A stretch of DNA of 64,000 nucleotides. It comes from Rhodococcus sp. X156 (lineage in GTDB: Bacteria; Actinomycetota; Actinomycetes; Mycobacteriales; Mycobacteriaceae). This document shows, one piece after another, positions 48,033-56,075 of this stretch (its first letter is position 1; every line of letters starts with the position of its first letter). The stretch covers positions 1,955,001-2,019,000 of the forward strand of contig NZ_CP034766.1 of NCBI RefSeq assembly GCF_004006015.1. The letters are read 5' to 3'. Made by a program: the position numbers and the translations under genes. Below the pieces are notes generated by a model. That model ran no database searches. It was given only the letters and a program-made list of their open reading frames with translations, and was not told the origin of the DNA.

Positions 48033-49007
48033 ATGGCGCTGGACGCCGCGACCACCGACTTCATCGGCCTGATGGCCCAGGCCGGCGGCCCCCCGCTGCA
48101 CGAGCTCTCCCCCGCCGAGGCCCGCACCAAGCTGGCCGGCCTCGTCCCGATGTTCGGCACCGGCCCGGACGTCGCCGAGGCTCGCACCGAGCAGGTGCCC
48201 GGCCCCGGCGGCGACCTCGCGGTCCGGGTGCTGGTCCCGCACGGACGCCCACGCGGCGTCCTCGTCTACTTCCACGGCGGTGGCTGGGTGCTGGGCAGCC
48301 TGCCCGAGTACGAGGTTCTCGGGCGTCAGCTCGCCGCCCGCACCGGGTGCACCGTGGCGGTGGTGGACTACCGCCTGGCCCCCGAGCACCCCTACCCGGC
48401 CGCGGTCGGTGACGCCTGGGCTGCGCTGCAGTGGGCTTCCGCCACGCTGGCCAGCGCGGGGTCGGGCCCGGCCGGCCTGCCGCTGGTGGTGGCCGGCGAC
48501 AGCGCCGGGGGCAACCTCGCCGCCATCGTCAGCCGGCACGCCCGCGACGCCGGCGGACCGGACGTGGCGCTGCAGGTGCTGGTGTACCCGGTGACCGACT
48601 GCGACCTGGAGAGCGAGTCCTACGTGGACCCGGCCAACCAGGGGATGCTCAACCGCCACACCATGGCCTGGTTCTGGAACCACTACGTCACCGACGAGCA
48701 GCGCACCCACCCCGACGTCTCCCCGCTGCGCGCCGCCGACCTCGCCGGGCTCGCGCCGGCGGTGGTGGTCACCGCCGAGCACGACGTGCTGCGCACCGAG
48801 GGCGAGGCCTACGCGTCCGCGCTGGCCGAGGCCGGCGTGGACGTGACCCACCGCCGCTTCGACGGCCAGATGCACGGCTTCTTCACCATGGTGAACCTGC
48901 TGCCCGGCAGCGCCACGGCCATCGACTTCGTGGCCGAGCAGGTCGGCGCGCACCTGGACCAGGCCGGCACCGCCCCCACCCCCGAGAGCACAGGAGCGCA
49001 GCACTGA
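48033..49007 (+). CDS. Alpha/beta hydrolase, hormone-sensitive-lipase (family IV) esterase
   Basis: Esterase of 324 residues with oxyanion-hole motif HGGGW (81-85), nucleophile Ser157 in GDSAGG, acid Asp251 (AEHDVLR) and His281 (MHGFF). The ATG at 48033 follows GAGAGGA at suitable spacing. A longer reading from 47940 would cross operator copy 2 and is rejected. Its stop overlaps the next gene (TGATG), a Baeyer-Villiger-type monooxygenase. An ester-forming oxygenase with an esterase is a common catabolic pair: ketone to ester to alcohol plus acid. Confidence 0.92.
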   Translation: MALDAATTDFIGLMAQAGGPPLHELSPAEARTKLAGLVPMFGTGPDVAEARTEQVPGPGGDLAVRVLVPHGRPRGVLVYFHGGGWVLGSLPEYEVLGRQLAARTGCTVAVVDYRLAPEHPYPAAVGDAWAALQWASATLASAGSGPAGLPLVVAGDSAGGNLAAIVSRHARDAGGPDVALQVLVYPVTDCDLESESYVDPANQGMLNRHTMAWFWNHYVTDEQRTHPDVSPLRAADLAGLAPAVVVTAEHDVLRTEGEAYASALAEAGVDVTHRRFDGQMHGFFTMVNLLPGSATAIDFVAEQVGAHLDQAGTAPTPESTGAQH

Positions 49008-50608
49008 TGGCACCAGCAGAGGTCGACGCCGTGGTGGTGGGAGCGGGGTTCTCCGGGCTCTACATGGTGCACAAGCTGCGCGGGCTCGGGCTGTCGGTGC
49101 GTGGCTTCGAGGCCGGGGCCGACGTGGGCGGCACCTGGTACTGGAACCGCTACCCGGGCGCTCGCTGCGACGTGGAGAGCATGTACTACGCGTACTCCTT
49201 CGACCGCGAGCTGGTGCAGGAGTGGGAGTGGTCGGAGAAGTACTCGGCCCAGCCGGAGATCCTGCGCTACCTGCAGCACGTGGCCGACCGCCACGACCTG
49301 CGGCGCGACTTCACCTTCAACACCCAGGTCACCGCCGCCGCCTACGACGAGGCGTCGTCGCGGTGGACGGTGACCACCTCCGACGGCGACCAGGTCAGCG
49401 CCCGCTACTGCATCCTCGCGGTGGGCTGCCTGTCCTCGGCCAAGCTGCCGGAGATCCCCGGCCTGGAGCAGTTCCGCGGGCGCACCTTCCACACTGCCCA
49501 CTGGCCGCACGAGGGGGTGGACTTCACCGGGCAGCGGGTAGGCGTCATCGGCACCGGCTCCTCCGGCATCCAGGTGATCCCGCTGGTGGCCGAGCAGGCT
49601 GAGCAGCTCACCGTCTTCCAGCGCACGGCCAACTTCGCCTTCGCGGCCTTCAACGGCCCCGCGGACCAGGACAAGGTCAGCACCATCAAGTCCGACTACC
49701 CCAGCGTGGTGGCGAACATCCGCTCCTCCTACGGCGGCATCCCGCCGACCAACCCGCCGACGTCGGCGCTGGAGGTCACCCCCGAGGAGCGGCAGCGTCG
49801 CTACGACGAGCGGTGGCGCCTGGGCCTGCTGAGCGGCCCGTTGCAGGCCTTCTACGACATCATGGTGGACCGGGCCGCCAACGAGACCGCGGCGGAGTAC
49901 GTCCGCGAGCGGATCCGCGAGGCGGTCACCGACCCGGAGGTCGCGGAGGCGCTGTGCCCGCAGGGCTACGCCATCGGCACCAAGCGGCCGTGCCTGGGCA
50001 CCCGCTACTACGAGACCTACAACCGGGACAACGTCACCCTGGTGAACCTGCGCCAGACACCGCTGGTGGCGATCACCGAGCGCGGCATCGCCACCACCGA
50101 AGGCGAGCACGAGCTGGACTCGCTGGTCTTCGCCACCGGCTTCGACGCGATGACCGGCCCGCTGCTGGCCATCGACATCACCGGCCGCGACGGTGCCACG
50201 CTGCGGGAGGAGTGGGCGTCGGGCCCGATCACCTACCTGGGCCTGGCCACCGCCGGCTTCCCCAACATGTTCCACCTCACCGGCCCGGGCAGCCCCTCGG
50301 TGATCACCAACATGGCGGTCTCCATCGAGCAGCACGTGGAGTGGGTCGCCGACGCGGTGGCCTACCTGCGCGACCACGGCGTGGCGGCCATCGAGGCCGA
50401 CCCGCAGGCCCAGCAGGAGTGGACCCAGCACGTGCAGGAGGTCGCCTCCTACACGCTGTACCCGGAGACCGACTCCTGGTACACCGGGTCCAACGTGCCG
50501 GGCAAGCCGCGGGTCTTCATGCCCTACCTCGGCGGCGTCGGGCTGTACCGGGACAAGTGCCAGCAGGTCGCCGACGACGGCTATCCGGGGTTCGTGCTCA
50601 CCGCCTGA
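49007..50608 (+). CDS. Flavin-containing Baeyer-Villiger-type monooxygenase
   Basis: NADPH/FAD-dependent oxygenase of 533 residues predicted to convert a ketone to an ester or lactone. It has the FAD-binding GAGFSG (12-17), the type I BVMO fingerprint FRGRTFHTAHWP (156-167), the NADPH-binding GTGSSG (182-187), and conserved GGTWYWNRYPGARCDVES. It overlaps the esterase stop by one base. The substrate is unknown; cyclohexanone/steroid-type monooxygenases share this layout. Confidence 0.93.
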   Translation: MAPAEVDAVVVGAGFSGLYMVHKLRGLGLSVRGFEAGADVGGTWYWNRYPGARCDVESMYYAYSFDRELVQEWEWSEKYSAQPEILRYLQHVADRHDLRRDFTFNTQVTAAAYDEASSRWTVTTSDGDQVSARYCILAVGCLSSAKLPEIPGLEQFRGRTFHTAHWPHEGVDFTGQRVGVIGTGSSGIQVIPLVAEQAEQLTVFQRTANFAFAAFNGPADQDKVSTIKSDYPSVVANIRSSYGGIPPTNPPTSALEVTPEERQRRYDERWRLGLLSGPLQAFYDIMVDRAANETAAEYVRERIREAVTDPEVAEALCPQGYAIGTKRPCLGTRYYETYNRDNVTLVNLRQTPLVAITERGIATTEGEHELDSLVFATGFDAMTGPLLAIDITGRDGATLREEWASGPITYLGLATAGFPNMFHLTGPGSPSVITNMAVSIEQHVEWVADAVAYLRDHGVAAIEADPQAQQEWTQHVQEVASYTLYPETDSWYTGSNVPGKPRVFMPYLGGVGLYRDKCQQVADDGYPGFVLTA

Positions 50609-50705
50609 CCGCGCTCGGAGTGGCGCCTCGGCCCAGCCTGACTACCCTCCAGGGGACGGCCCTGCTCCACGTGGAGCACGCGCCGTGCGGGTGCGGGAGG
50701 TGTTG

Positions 50706-51575
50706 ATGACCACTGCGGATGCCGACGTGATCGACGAGGTGGTGGACACCGATCGGTACCCGTTGTCCGCCCCGGACTCCCCCGCCTGGGACCGGGCCGT
50801 GCTCGCCGCCCGCGAGCGGCTGCACGCCGACGGCTGCTGTGTGCTCACCGGCTTCGTCCGCCCGGAGCTGACTGCTCGGCTGCAGGCGGAGTCCGCGCTG
50901 GCGGCGCCGCTGGCCCACCACGACGTGGAGCTGGCCAACGTCTACAACACCCCGCCTGATCCCCACCTGCCCCCGGAGCACCCGGCGCAGGTGCTCCTGC
51001 CGCGCGGCAACGCCTTCGTCGCCCGCGACCAGCTGGACCCGGGGTTGCTCGTCCAGGGCCTCTACGCCAGCCCCCTGCTGCAACGGTTCCTCGCCGCGTG
51101 CTTCGAGCTGCCGGAGATCCACGAGCTGGCCGATCCGCTGGCCGGGCTGGTGCTCAACGTGCTCAGCGAGGGCCACTCGCACCCGTGGCACTTCGACACC
51201 AACGAGCTGGCCATCAGCATGCTCACCCAGGCGCCCGAGGCCGGCGGCACCTTCGAGTACTGCCCGGACATCCGCACGGCCGAGGACGAGCACCTCGCCG
51301 ACGTCGCCGCCGTGCTCGCCGGCGAGGGCGAGCACCGGGTCTCGCGGCTGCAGCCACGGGTGGGCGACCTGCAGCTGTTCCGCGGCCGCTACTCCCTGCA
51401 CCGGGTCACCGCGGTGCGGGGCGGCACCGAGCGGCACTCCGCGATCTTCGCGTACTCGGCCCGACCGGGCGTGGTGGGCTCGGTGGCGCGCACCCGCCAG
51501 CTGTTCGGCCGGGTGCTGCCCGAGCACCTCGCCGCCGAGGGCCGCGCGGTGCGGCTCGACCAGCTGATGGACTGA
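50706..51575 (+). CDS. Non-haem Fe(II)/2-oxoglutarate dioxygenase (HalD/BesD/ArpA-like fold, HxD type)
   Basis: A 289-residue protein with facial-triad residues His162 and Asp164 (PWHFDTNE) and His232 (GRYSLHRVT), and Arg243 (TERHSAIF) as likely 2-oxoglutarate ligand. The segments TQAPEAGGTFEYCPDIR and LQLFRGRYSLHRVT recall the family annotated as HalD/BesD halogenases and ArpA-like oxygenases. Because Asp164 is kept, hydroxylation rather than chlorination is expected. ATG 50706 has GGGAGG six bases upstream. The acyltransferase gene starts three bases after its stop, implying coupled function. Confidence 0.85.
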   Translation: MTTADADVIDEVVDTDRYPLSAPDSPAWDRAVLAARERLHADGCCVLTGFVRPELTARLQAESALAAPLAHHDVELANVYNTPPDPHLPPEHPAQVLLPRGNAFVARDQLDPGLLVQGLYASPLLQRFLAACFELPEIHELADPLAGLVLNVLSEGHSHPWHFDTNELAISMLTQAPEAGGTFEYCPDIRTAEDEHLADVAAVLAGEGEHRVSRLQPRVGDLQLFRGRYSLHRVTAVRGGTERHSAIFAYSARPGVVGSVARTRQLFGRVLPEHLAAEGRAVRLDQLMD

Positions 51576-51578
51576 CCG

Positions 51579-53360
51579 GTGGCCGCCACCACGACCTACG
51601 CCGCCGAGGAGGGCCTGCCCCGGGCCCCGCTGCCCAGCCTGCAGGACAGCTGCGACCGCCTGCTGCAGTGGAGCGCCCCGCTGCTGGACGCCGAGCAGCT
51701 GGCGGAGACCCAGGCCGCGGTGGTGGCGTTCCTGCGGCCGGGCTCCCCCGCGCACCGGCTGCAGGCGGCGCTGCAGCGCGAGCAGGACGAGGGGGCCGGC
51801 TGGCTGGAGGGGTTCTGGGCGAGTCGCTACCTGGGTCGCCGGGACCGCATCGCCGTCAACGCCAACTACTTCTTCCTGCTGGCGGACTCCCCGCTGGGCC
51901 AGGTGGAGCGGGCGGCGGCGCTCACTCGCGCCGCGGTGGACCACAAGCAGCGCCTGGACGCCGAGGCGGTGGCCCCGGTGCGCGAGCGCGACCAGGTGCA
52001 GTCGATGGAGCAGAACAAGTACCTGTTCTCCGCCACCCGCATCCCCGGCACGGAGCACGACACCGACCGCACCGCCTACAGCGCCACCGAGCCCGGCGCG
52101 TCCCGGCACCGCCACGTGCTGGTGCTCAGCCGCGGCCACGCGTTCCGGTTGGAGGTGCTCGACCACCACGACCGGCCCTACCCCGTGGAGCGGCTGGCGG
52201 CGGGGCTGCAGCGCGTGCTCGCGCAGTCGCAGGACTGGGCGCCTCCGAGCCGGGCGCTGGGCCACCTCACCACCCAGGACCGGGCCCAGTGGGCCACCGA
52301 CCGCGCCGAGCTGCTGGCGGGTGCACCGGAGAACGCCGCGTTCCTCGACCAGGTGGAGACGGCACTGTTCTGCCTGTGCCTGGACGACGTGGCGCCGGCC
52401 GACACCCGTGCGGCGTGCTGGCAGCTGCTGGCCGGCAGCGGCGCCAACCGCTGGTACGACAAGTCGTTCTCGCTGATCGTCGCGGCCGACGGCACCGCGG
52501 GACTCAACGGCGAGCACACCCACCTCGATGGCACCACCGTGGTCGGCCTCATCGACGCGCTGCTCGCACCGGGCGCCACGGAGACCACTCCGGCGGCCGA
52601 GGGCGAGCCCGGTGTCGCCGCGCTGGACGTCCGGCTGACCGCAGCGCTGGCCGAGCGGGTGGTGGCCGCGGCGGAGTCCTTCGCCGACTTCACCGCCGGC
52701 TGCGCCACCGAGCTGGTGAGCTTCGACCACCTCGGCTCGGCGCAGCTGAAGTCGCTGGGGGTCTCCCCCGACGCGTTCGTGCAGATGGCCTTCCAGCTGG
52801 CCCACCAGCGCGCGCGTGGGCTGGTGGGATCGACCTACGAGTCGGTGGCCACCCGGCAGTTCTGGCACGGCCGCACCGAGGCCATGCGGGTGGTCACGCC
52901 GGAGGTGCTCACCTTCGTGGCGGCGATGGACGACCCCGCGGTCGACCCGGCCGGGCGGGTGGCGGCGCTGCGGGCAGCGCTGGCGGCGCACACCGCTCGG
53001 GCCCGGGAGTGCAAGCAGGGTCTCGCCCCCGAGCAGCACCTGTGGGAGCTGCAGCTGACCCAGCAGCGTCGCGGTGCGGAGCTGGGCGCCACCGAGCCGC
53101 TGGCGCTGTACCACAGCCCCGGCTGGGTGGTGCTGCGCCAGGACTACCTCAGCACCAGCTCGGCGCCGTCGCAGTTCACCCAGTACTTCGGCTTCGGCTC
53201 CACCAGCGACCGGTGCATCGGCGTGGGCTACGTGCTGCTGCCCGAGCGCTTCCACCTGCACCTGAGCACCCCCCGGGCGGTGGACCAGCAGATGCAGGCC
53301 TTCGCCGCACAGCTGCGCTCCGTGGTTCCCGAGCTGCAGTCCCTGCTCGCGGGGGGCTAG
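51579..53360 (+). CDS. Choline/carnitine O-acyltransferase family protein (bacterial)
   Basis: Moves acyl groups between CoA and a hydroxylated quaternary amine such as carnitine in the known family. The 593-residue protein spans the full fold. It shows RIAVNANYFFLL, NKYLFSATRIPG, YDKSFSLIVAADG, catalytic His313 in LNGEHTHLDGT, YESVATRQFWHGRTEAMR (420-437) and the STS motif LSTSSAPSQF (525-527). GTG 51579 is three bases after the dioxygenase stop. Its TAG stop shares CTAG with the opposing Mur ligase stop. This family is common in eukaryotes and sporadic in bacteria. The acceptor is unknown. Confidence 0.9.
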   Translation: MAATTTYAAEEGLPRAPLPSLQDSCDRLLQWSAPLLDAEQLAETQAAVVAFLRPGSPAHRLQAALQREQDEGAGWLEGFWASRYLGRRDRIAVNANYFFLLADSPLGQVERAAALTRAAVDHKQRLDAEAVAPVRERDQVQSMEQNKYLFSATRIPGTEHDTDRTAYSATEPGASRHRHVLVLSRGHAFRLEVLDHHDRPYPVERLAAGLQRVLAQSQDWAPPSRALGHLTTQDRAQWATDRAELLAGAPENAAFLDQVETALFCLCLDDVAPADTRAACWQLLAGSGANRWYDKSFSLIVAADGTAGLNGEHTHLDGTTVVGLIDALLAPGATETTPAAEGEPGVAALDVRLTAALAERVVAAAESFADFTAGCATELVSFDHLGSAQLKSLGVSPDAFVQMAFQLAHQRARGLVGSTYESVATRQFWHGRTEAMRVVTPEVLTFVAAMDDPAVDPAGRVAALRAALAAHTARARECKQGLAPEQHLWELQLTQQRRGAELGATEPLALYHSPGWVVLRQDYLSTSSAPSQFTQYFGFGSTSDRCIGVGYVLLPERFHLHLSTPRAVDQQMQAFAAQLRSVVPELQSLLAGG

Positions 53361-54904
53361 CGCCGCCGGTCCAGCACCTGGGCCAGCTGCTCGCGGTCGT
53401 CGAACGGACGCACCTGCTCGCCGTAGACCTGGTGGCCGTCGGCGCCGCGGCCGGCCACCACCAGCACGTCGCCCGGCCTGGCGCGAGCCGCGGCCTGCTC
53501 CAGGGCCCGGCGGCGGTCGGGCTCCACCACAAGCTCGCCGCCACGCACCGAGCGGGCCCCGGCGGCCACCGCCTCCCGGACGCGGTCGGCAGGCTCGGAG
53601 CGCGGGCTCTCGTCGGTGACCACCACCACGTCGGCCAGCTCGGCGGCGGTGGCACCGAGGCGGAAGCGCTTGCCCGGGTCGCGGTCACCGGTGGCCCCCA
53701 GCACGACCAGCAGCCGGCCGGTGGTCAGCGAGCGCAGGAACGGCAGCAGCGAGCGCTGCCCGGCACTGTTGTGCATGTAGTCCACCAGGGCGAGGAACGG
53801 CTGCCCGACGTCGACGCGCTCCAGCCGGCCCGGGACGCGGGCCAGCTGTTCCATCCCGTGGACCGCACCGCGCAGGTCCACCCCCGCCAGCACCAGCGAG
53901 GTGAGCGCCGTGAGCGCGTTGGCCACCTGGTGCGGACCCAGCAGCGCCAGCGACACGGGCAGCCGCCCGGACGGGGTGTGCACGGTGAACCGGGTGCCCT
54001 CGGCGTCACAGGCGATGCCGTCGGCGAACACGTCGGCCGTGGGGTCGCGGGTCGAGTGGGTCCACACCGGCAGGTCGGTGCTGGCGCAGAGCCGGCGGCC
54101 GTACGGGTCGTCCACGTTGACCACGGCCGCGCCGGCCCGCTCGGGGGTGAACAGGGCGGCCTTGGCGGCGTAGTACTCCTCCATGGTCCGGTGGTAGTCC
54201 AGGTGGTCGCGGCCCAGGTTGGTGAAGGCCACCACCCGGAAGCGGATGCCGTCCACCCGCCGCTGGCTCACCGCGTGCGAGGAGACCTCCATGGCCGCCG
54301 CCAGCGCGCCCTCGTCCCGGAACCCGGCGAGCAGCCGCTGGAGCACCGCCGCCTCCGGGGTGGTGCGCTGGGCCGGCCAGGAGCCGGCGGGGCTGCGGAT
54401 CGCGATGCCGGTGATCATCGCGTTGCGCACACCCGCACCGGACAGGCCCGCGTCAACCAGGTAGGTGGCACTGGTCTTGCCGTTGGTCCCGGTGACGCCG
54501 TAGACGTCCAGCCGGGCGGAGGGGTGGTCGTGGATCCAGGCGGCCAGCGGGCCGACGTGACGACGGGGATCGGACACGACGAGGCAGGGCAGGGCCGTGG
54601 CGGGCCGGTCGCTGAGCACGGCCACCGCACCGCGGGCCGCCGCCTCGGCCTCGAAGGTGAGCCCGTGCTCCCGCTCGCCCGGCAGTGCCACGTAGAGGTC
54701 TCCGGCGGTGACCGTCCGGGAGTCGTCGCTGACGCCGGTGACCGACCGAGCGAGCTCCCCGGTCGTCCCCGTGGCGGCGAGGCCCAGGTGGGCGGCGACG
54801 TCGCACACGGTGCGGCCCAGCGCAGCGGGGGCCGCAGGGGGGCGAGTCATCGGCACCGACGCTGCCAGCCAGAAGTCCACTGCCAGCCAGAAGTCACGGT
54901 TCAT
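53357..54904 (-). CDS. MurE-like Mur ligase with altered amino-acid-recognition motifs
   Basis: ATP-dependent amide ligase fold, about 515 residues. It keeps the MurE-like UDP-binding domain (GVSDDSRTVTAGDLYVALPG), P-loop GVTGTNGKTSATYL (137-150), MEVSSHA, and the carbamyl-Lys region EEYYAAKAALF. The MurE diaminopimelate motif DNPR is replaced by TDESPRSEP, and the usual VDYAHTPD is VDYMHNSAGQ, closer to cyanophycin-synthetase/MurT HN-AG. A peptidoglycan MurE role is therefore doubtful. ATG 54904 has GGGAG upstream; ATG 54850 is an alternative. It overlaps the acyltransferase tail to tail. Confidence 0.8.
   Translation of the reverse strand: MNRDFWLAVDFWLAASVPMTRPPAAPAALGRTVCDVAAHLGLAATGTTGELARSVTGVSDDSRTVTAGDLYVALPGEREHGLTFEAEAAARGAVAVLSDRPATALPCLVVSDPRRHVGPLAAWIHDHPSARLDVYGVTGTNGKTSATYLVDAGLSGAGVRNAMITGIAIRSPAGSWPAQRTTPEAAVLQRLLAGFRDEGALAAAMEVSSHAVSQRRVDGIRFRVVAFTNLGRDHLDYHRTMEEYYAAKAALFTPERAGAAVVNVDDPYGRRLCASTDLPVWTHSTRDPTADVFADGIACDAEGTRFTVHTPSGRLPVSLALLGPHQVANALTALTSLVLAGVDLRGAVHGMEQLARVPGRLERVDVGQPFLALVDYMHNSAGQRSLLPFLRSLTTGRLLVVLGATGDRDPGKRFRLGATAAELADVVVVTDESPRSEPADRVREAVAAGARSVRGGELVVEPDRRRALEQAAARARPGDVLVVAGRGADGHQVYGEQVRPFDDREQLAQVLDRRR
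54862..54897. repeat. 18-bp tandem duplication in the Mur ligase N-terminal codons
   Basis: Two adjacent copies of CTGCCAGCCAGAAGTC plus two bases (54862-54879, 54880-54897). If the 54904 start is used they encode DFWLAV/DFWLAA. If 54850 is used they lie in the leader. Confidence 0.8.
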
Positions 54905-55106
54905 CGTGACACTCCCACGGGCACAACGCGCATCGTCGGCTGAGCTGGTCCCGGTCGGTGGGACGAGCACGAGCGAGCGCACACCGCCAGGTGAGAATTT
55001 CCGCCAGGGGGGTGGAACGTGGCGTGAGTTACTGTTACCGTCAATCTCACCAACGGTCATTGACACAATCTACGACGCGACCAACCAGACTCCCCAGGGG
55101 GAAGAC

Positions 55107-56018
55107 ATGACCACCGCACCGGCCATCACCGACCAGCGCACCACTGCCGACGAGGACGTGTCCCGCCGGCTCCTGGAGTCGGCTGCGGCCCTGTCCTACG
55201 ACCCCGCCGAGGAGGTCGACTGGGAGTCCCCGCTGGACCCCACGCTGCACGGCCTCAACCCGGAGTGGAGCACCCTCTACGGGACGGCGCTGTGGGACGA
55301 GATGACCGAGGAGCAGCGCATCACGCTCACTCGCCACGAGGTGTGCTCGATCATGAGCACCGGCATCTGGTTCGAGATGATCCTGCAGCAGATGGTGCTG
55401 CGGGACATGTACGTCACCGACACCGCGCGCTCGGACTTCCAGTTCGCCCTCACCGAGATCGCCGACGAGTGCCGGCACTCCATCATGTTCGCCCGGGCCT
55501 GCGAGAAGATGGGCGCCTCGTCCTACTTCCCCACCCGCCTGAGCGTGGAGCTGGGCCGCGCCTTCAAGAGCGTGGCCAACGCCGAGGTCGCCTACGGCGG
55601 GATCCTGGTGGCCGAGGAGGTCCTCGACGTCATGCAGCGTGACTGGATGCGCGGGGAGAACGTGCTGCCGATGGTCCGGACGACGAGCAAGATCCACGTC
55701 GTCGAGGAGTCCCGGCACATGAAGTTCGCGCGCCAGGAGATCCGCGAGCAGATGGAGGGTGCGAGCGCCACGCGCCGCCGCACCAGCAGCCTGGTCATCG
55801 CCATCGCTGCCTACGTCATCGTCTCCAACATGGTGAACAAGGGCGTCTACGCCGCGGCGGGGCTGGACACCGACCGCGCGGTGCGCGAGGCCAAGAACAA
55901 CGAGCACCACAAGGCGATGATGCGGTCCAGCTGCGCCCACCTGATGGACTTCCTCGCCCAGTGCGGGCTGCTCAGCCGCCCGGCCATGCGCATCTACCAG
56001 CGCGCCAACATGCTCTGA
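55107..56018 (+). CDS. AurF-like di-iron oxygenase
   Basis: Ferritin-like four-helix protein of the p-aminobenzoate N-oxygenase (AurF) family, 303 residues. Likely metal ligands are Glu90 (GIWFEMIL), Glu121 and His124 (IADECRHSIMFA), Glu170/171 (VAEEVLD), and Glu200/201 with His204 (VVEESRHMKFA). ATG 55107 has GGGGGAAG upstream. The family oxidises aryl amines or similar substrates and needs external electrons; the ferredoxin-reductase fusion 57 bases downstream is a credible partner. It is divergent from the Mur ligase over a 200-base promoter region. Substrate unknown. Confidence 0.9.
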   Translation: MTTAPAITDQRTTADEDVSRRLLESAAALSYDPAEEVDWESPLDPTLHGLNPEWSTLYGTALWDEMTEEQRITLTRHEVCSIMSTGIWFEMILQQMVLRDMYVTDTARSDFQFALTEIADECRHSIMFARACEKMGASSYFPTRLSVELGRAFKSVANAEVAYGGILVAEEVLDVMQRDWMRGENVLPMVRTTSKIHVVEESRHMKFARQEIREQMEGASATRRRTSSLVIAIAAYVIVSNMVNKGVYAAAGLDTDRAVREAKNNEHHKAMMRSSCAHLMDFLAQCGLLSRPAMRIYQRANML

Positions 56019-56075
56019 GCCGAGCCACCCACCTTCCGTCTCTCCGGACCTCACACACAGGGACCTCCACCGGCC

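Noticed and set aside
51098-54943. 1281-codon plus-strand open frame across the dioxygenase, acyltransferase and Mur ligase genes
   Set aside because: Out of frame with the conserved proteins and rich in Ala/Arg/Gly/Pro; it is a codon-bias shadow, not a giant protein.
55021-55106. TTGACA at 55060-55065 as a -35 element for the di-iron oxygenase
   Set aside because: No acceptable -10 hexamer lies 16-18 bases downstream, so no promoter is claimed.
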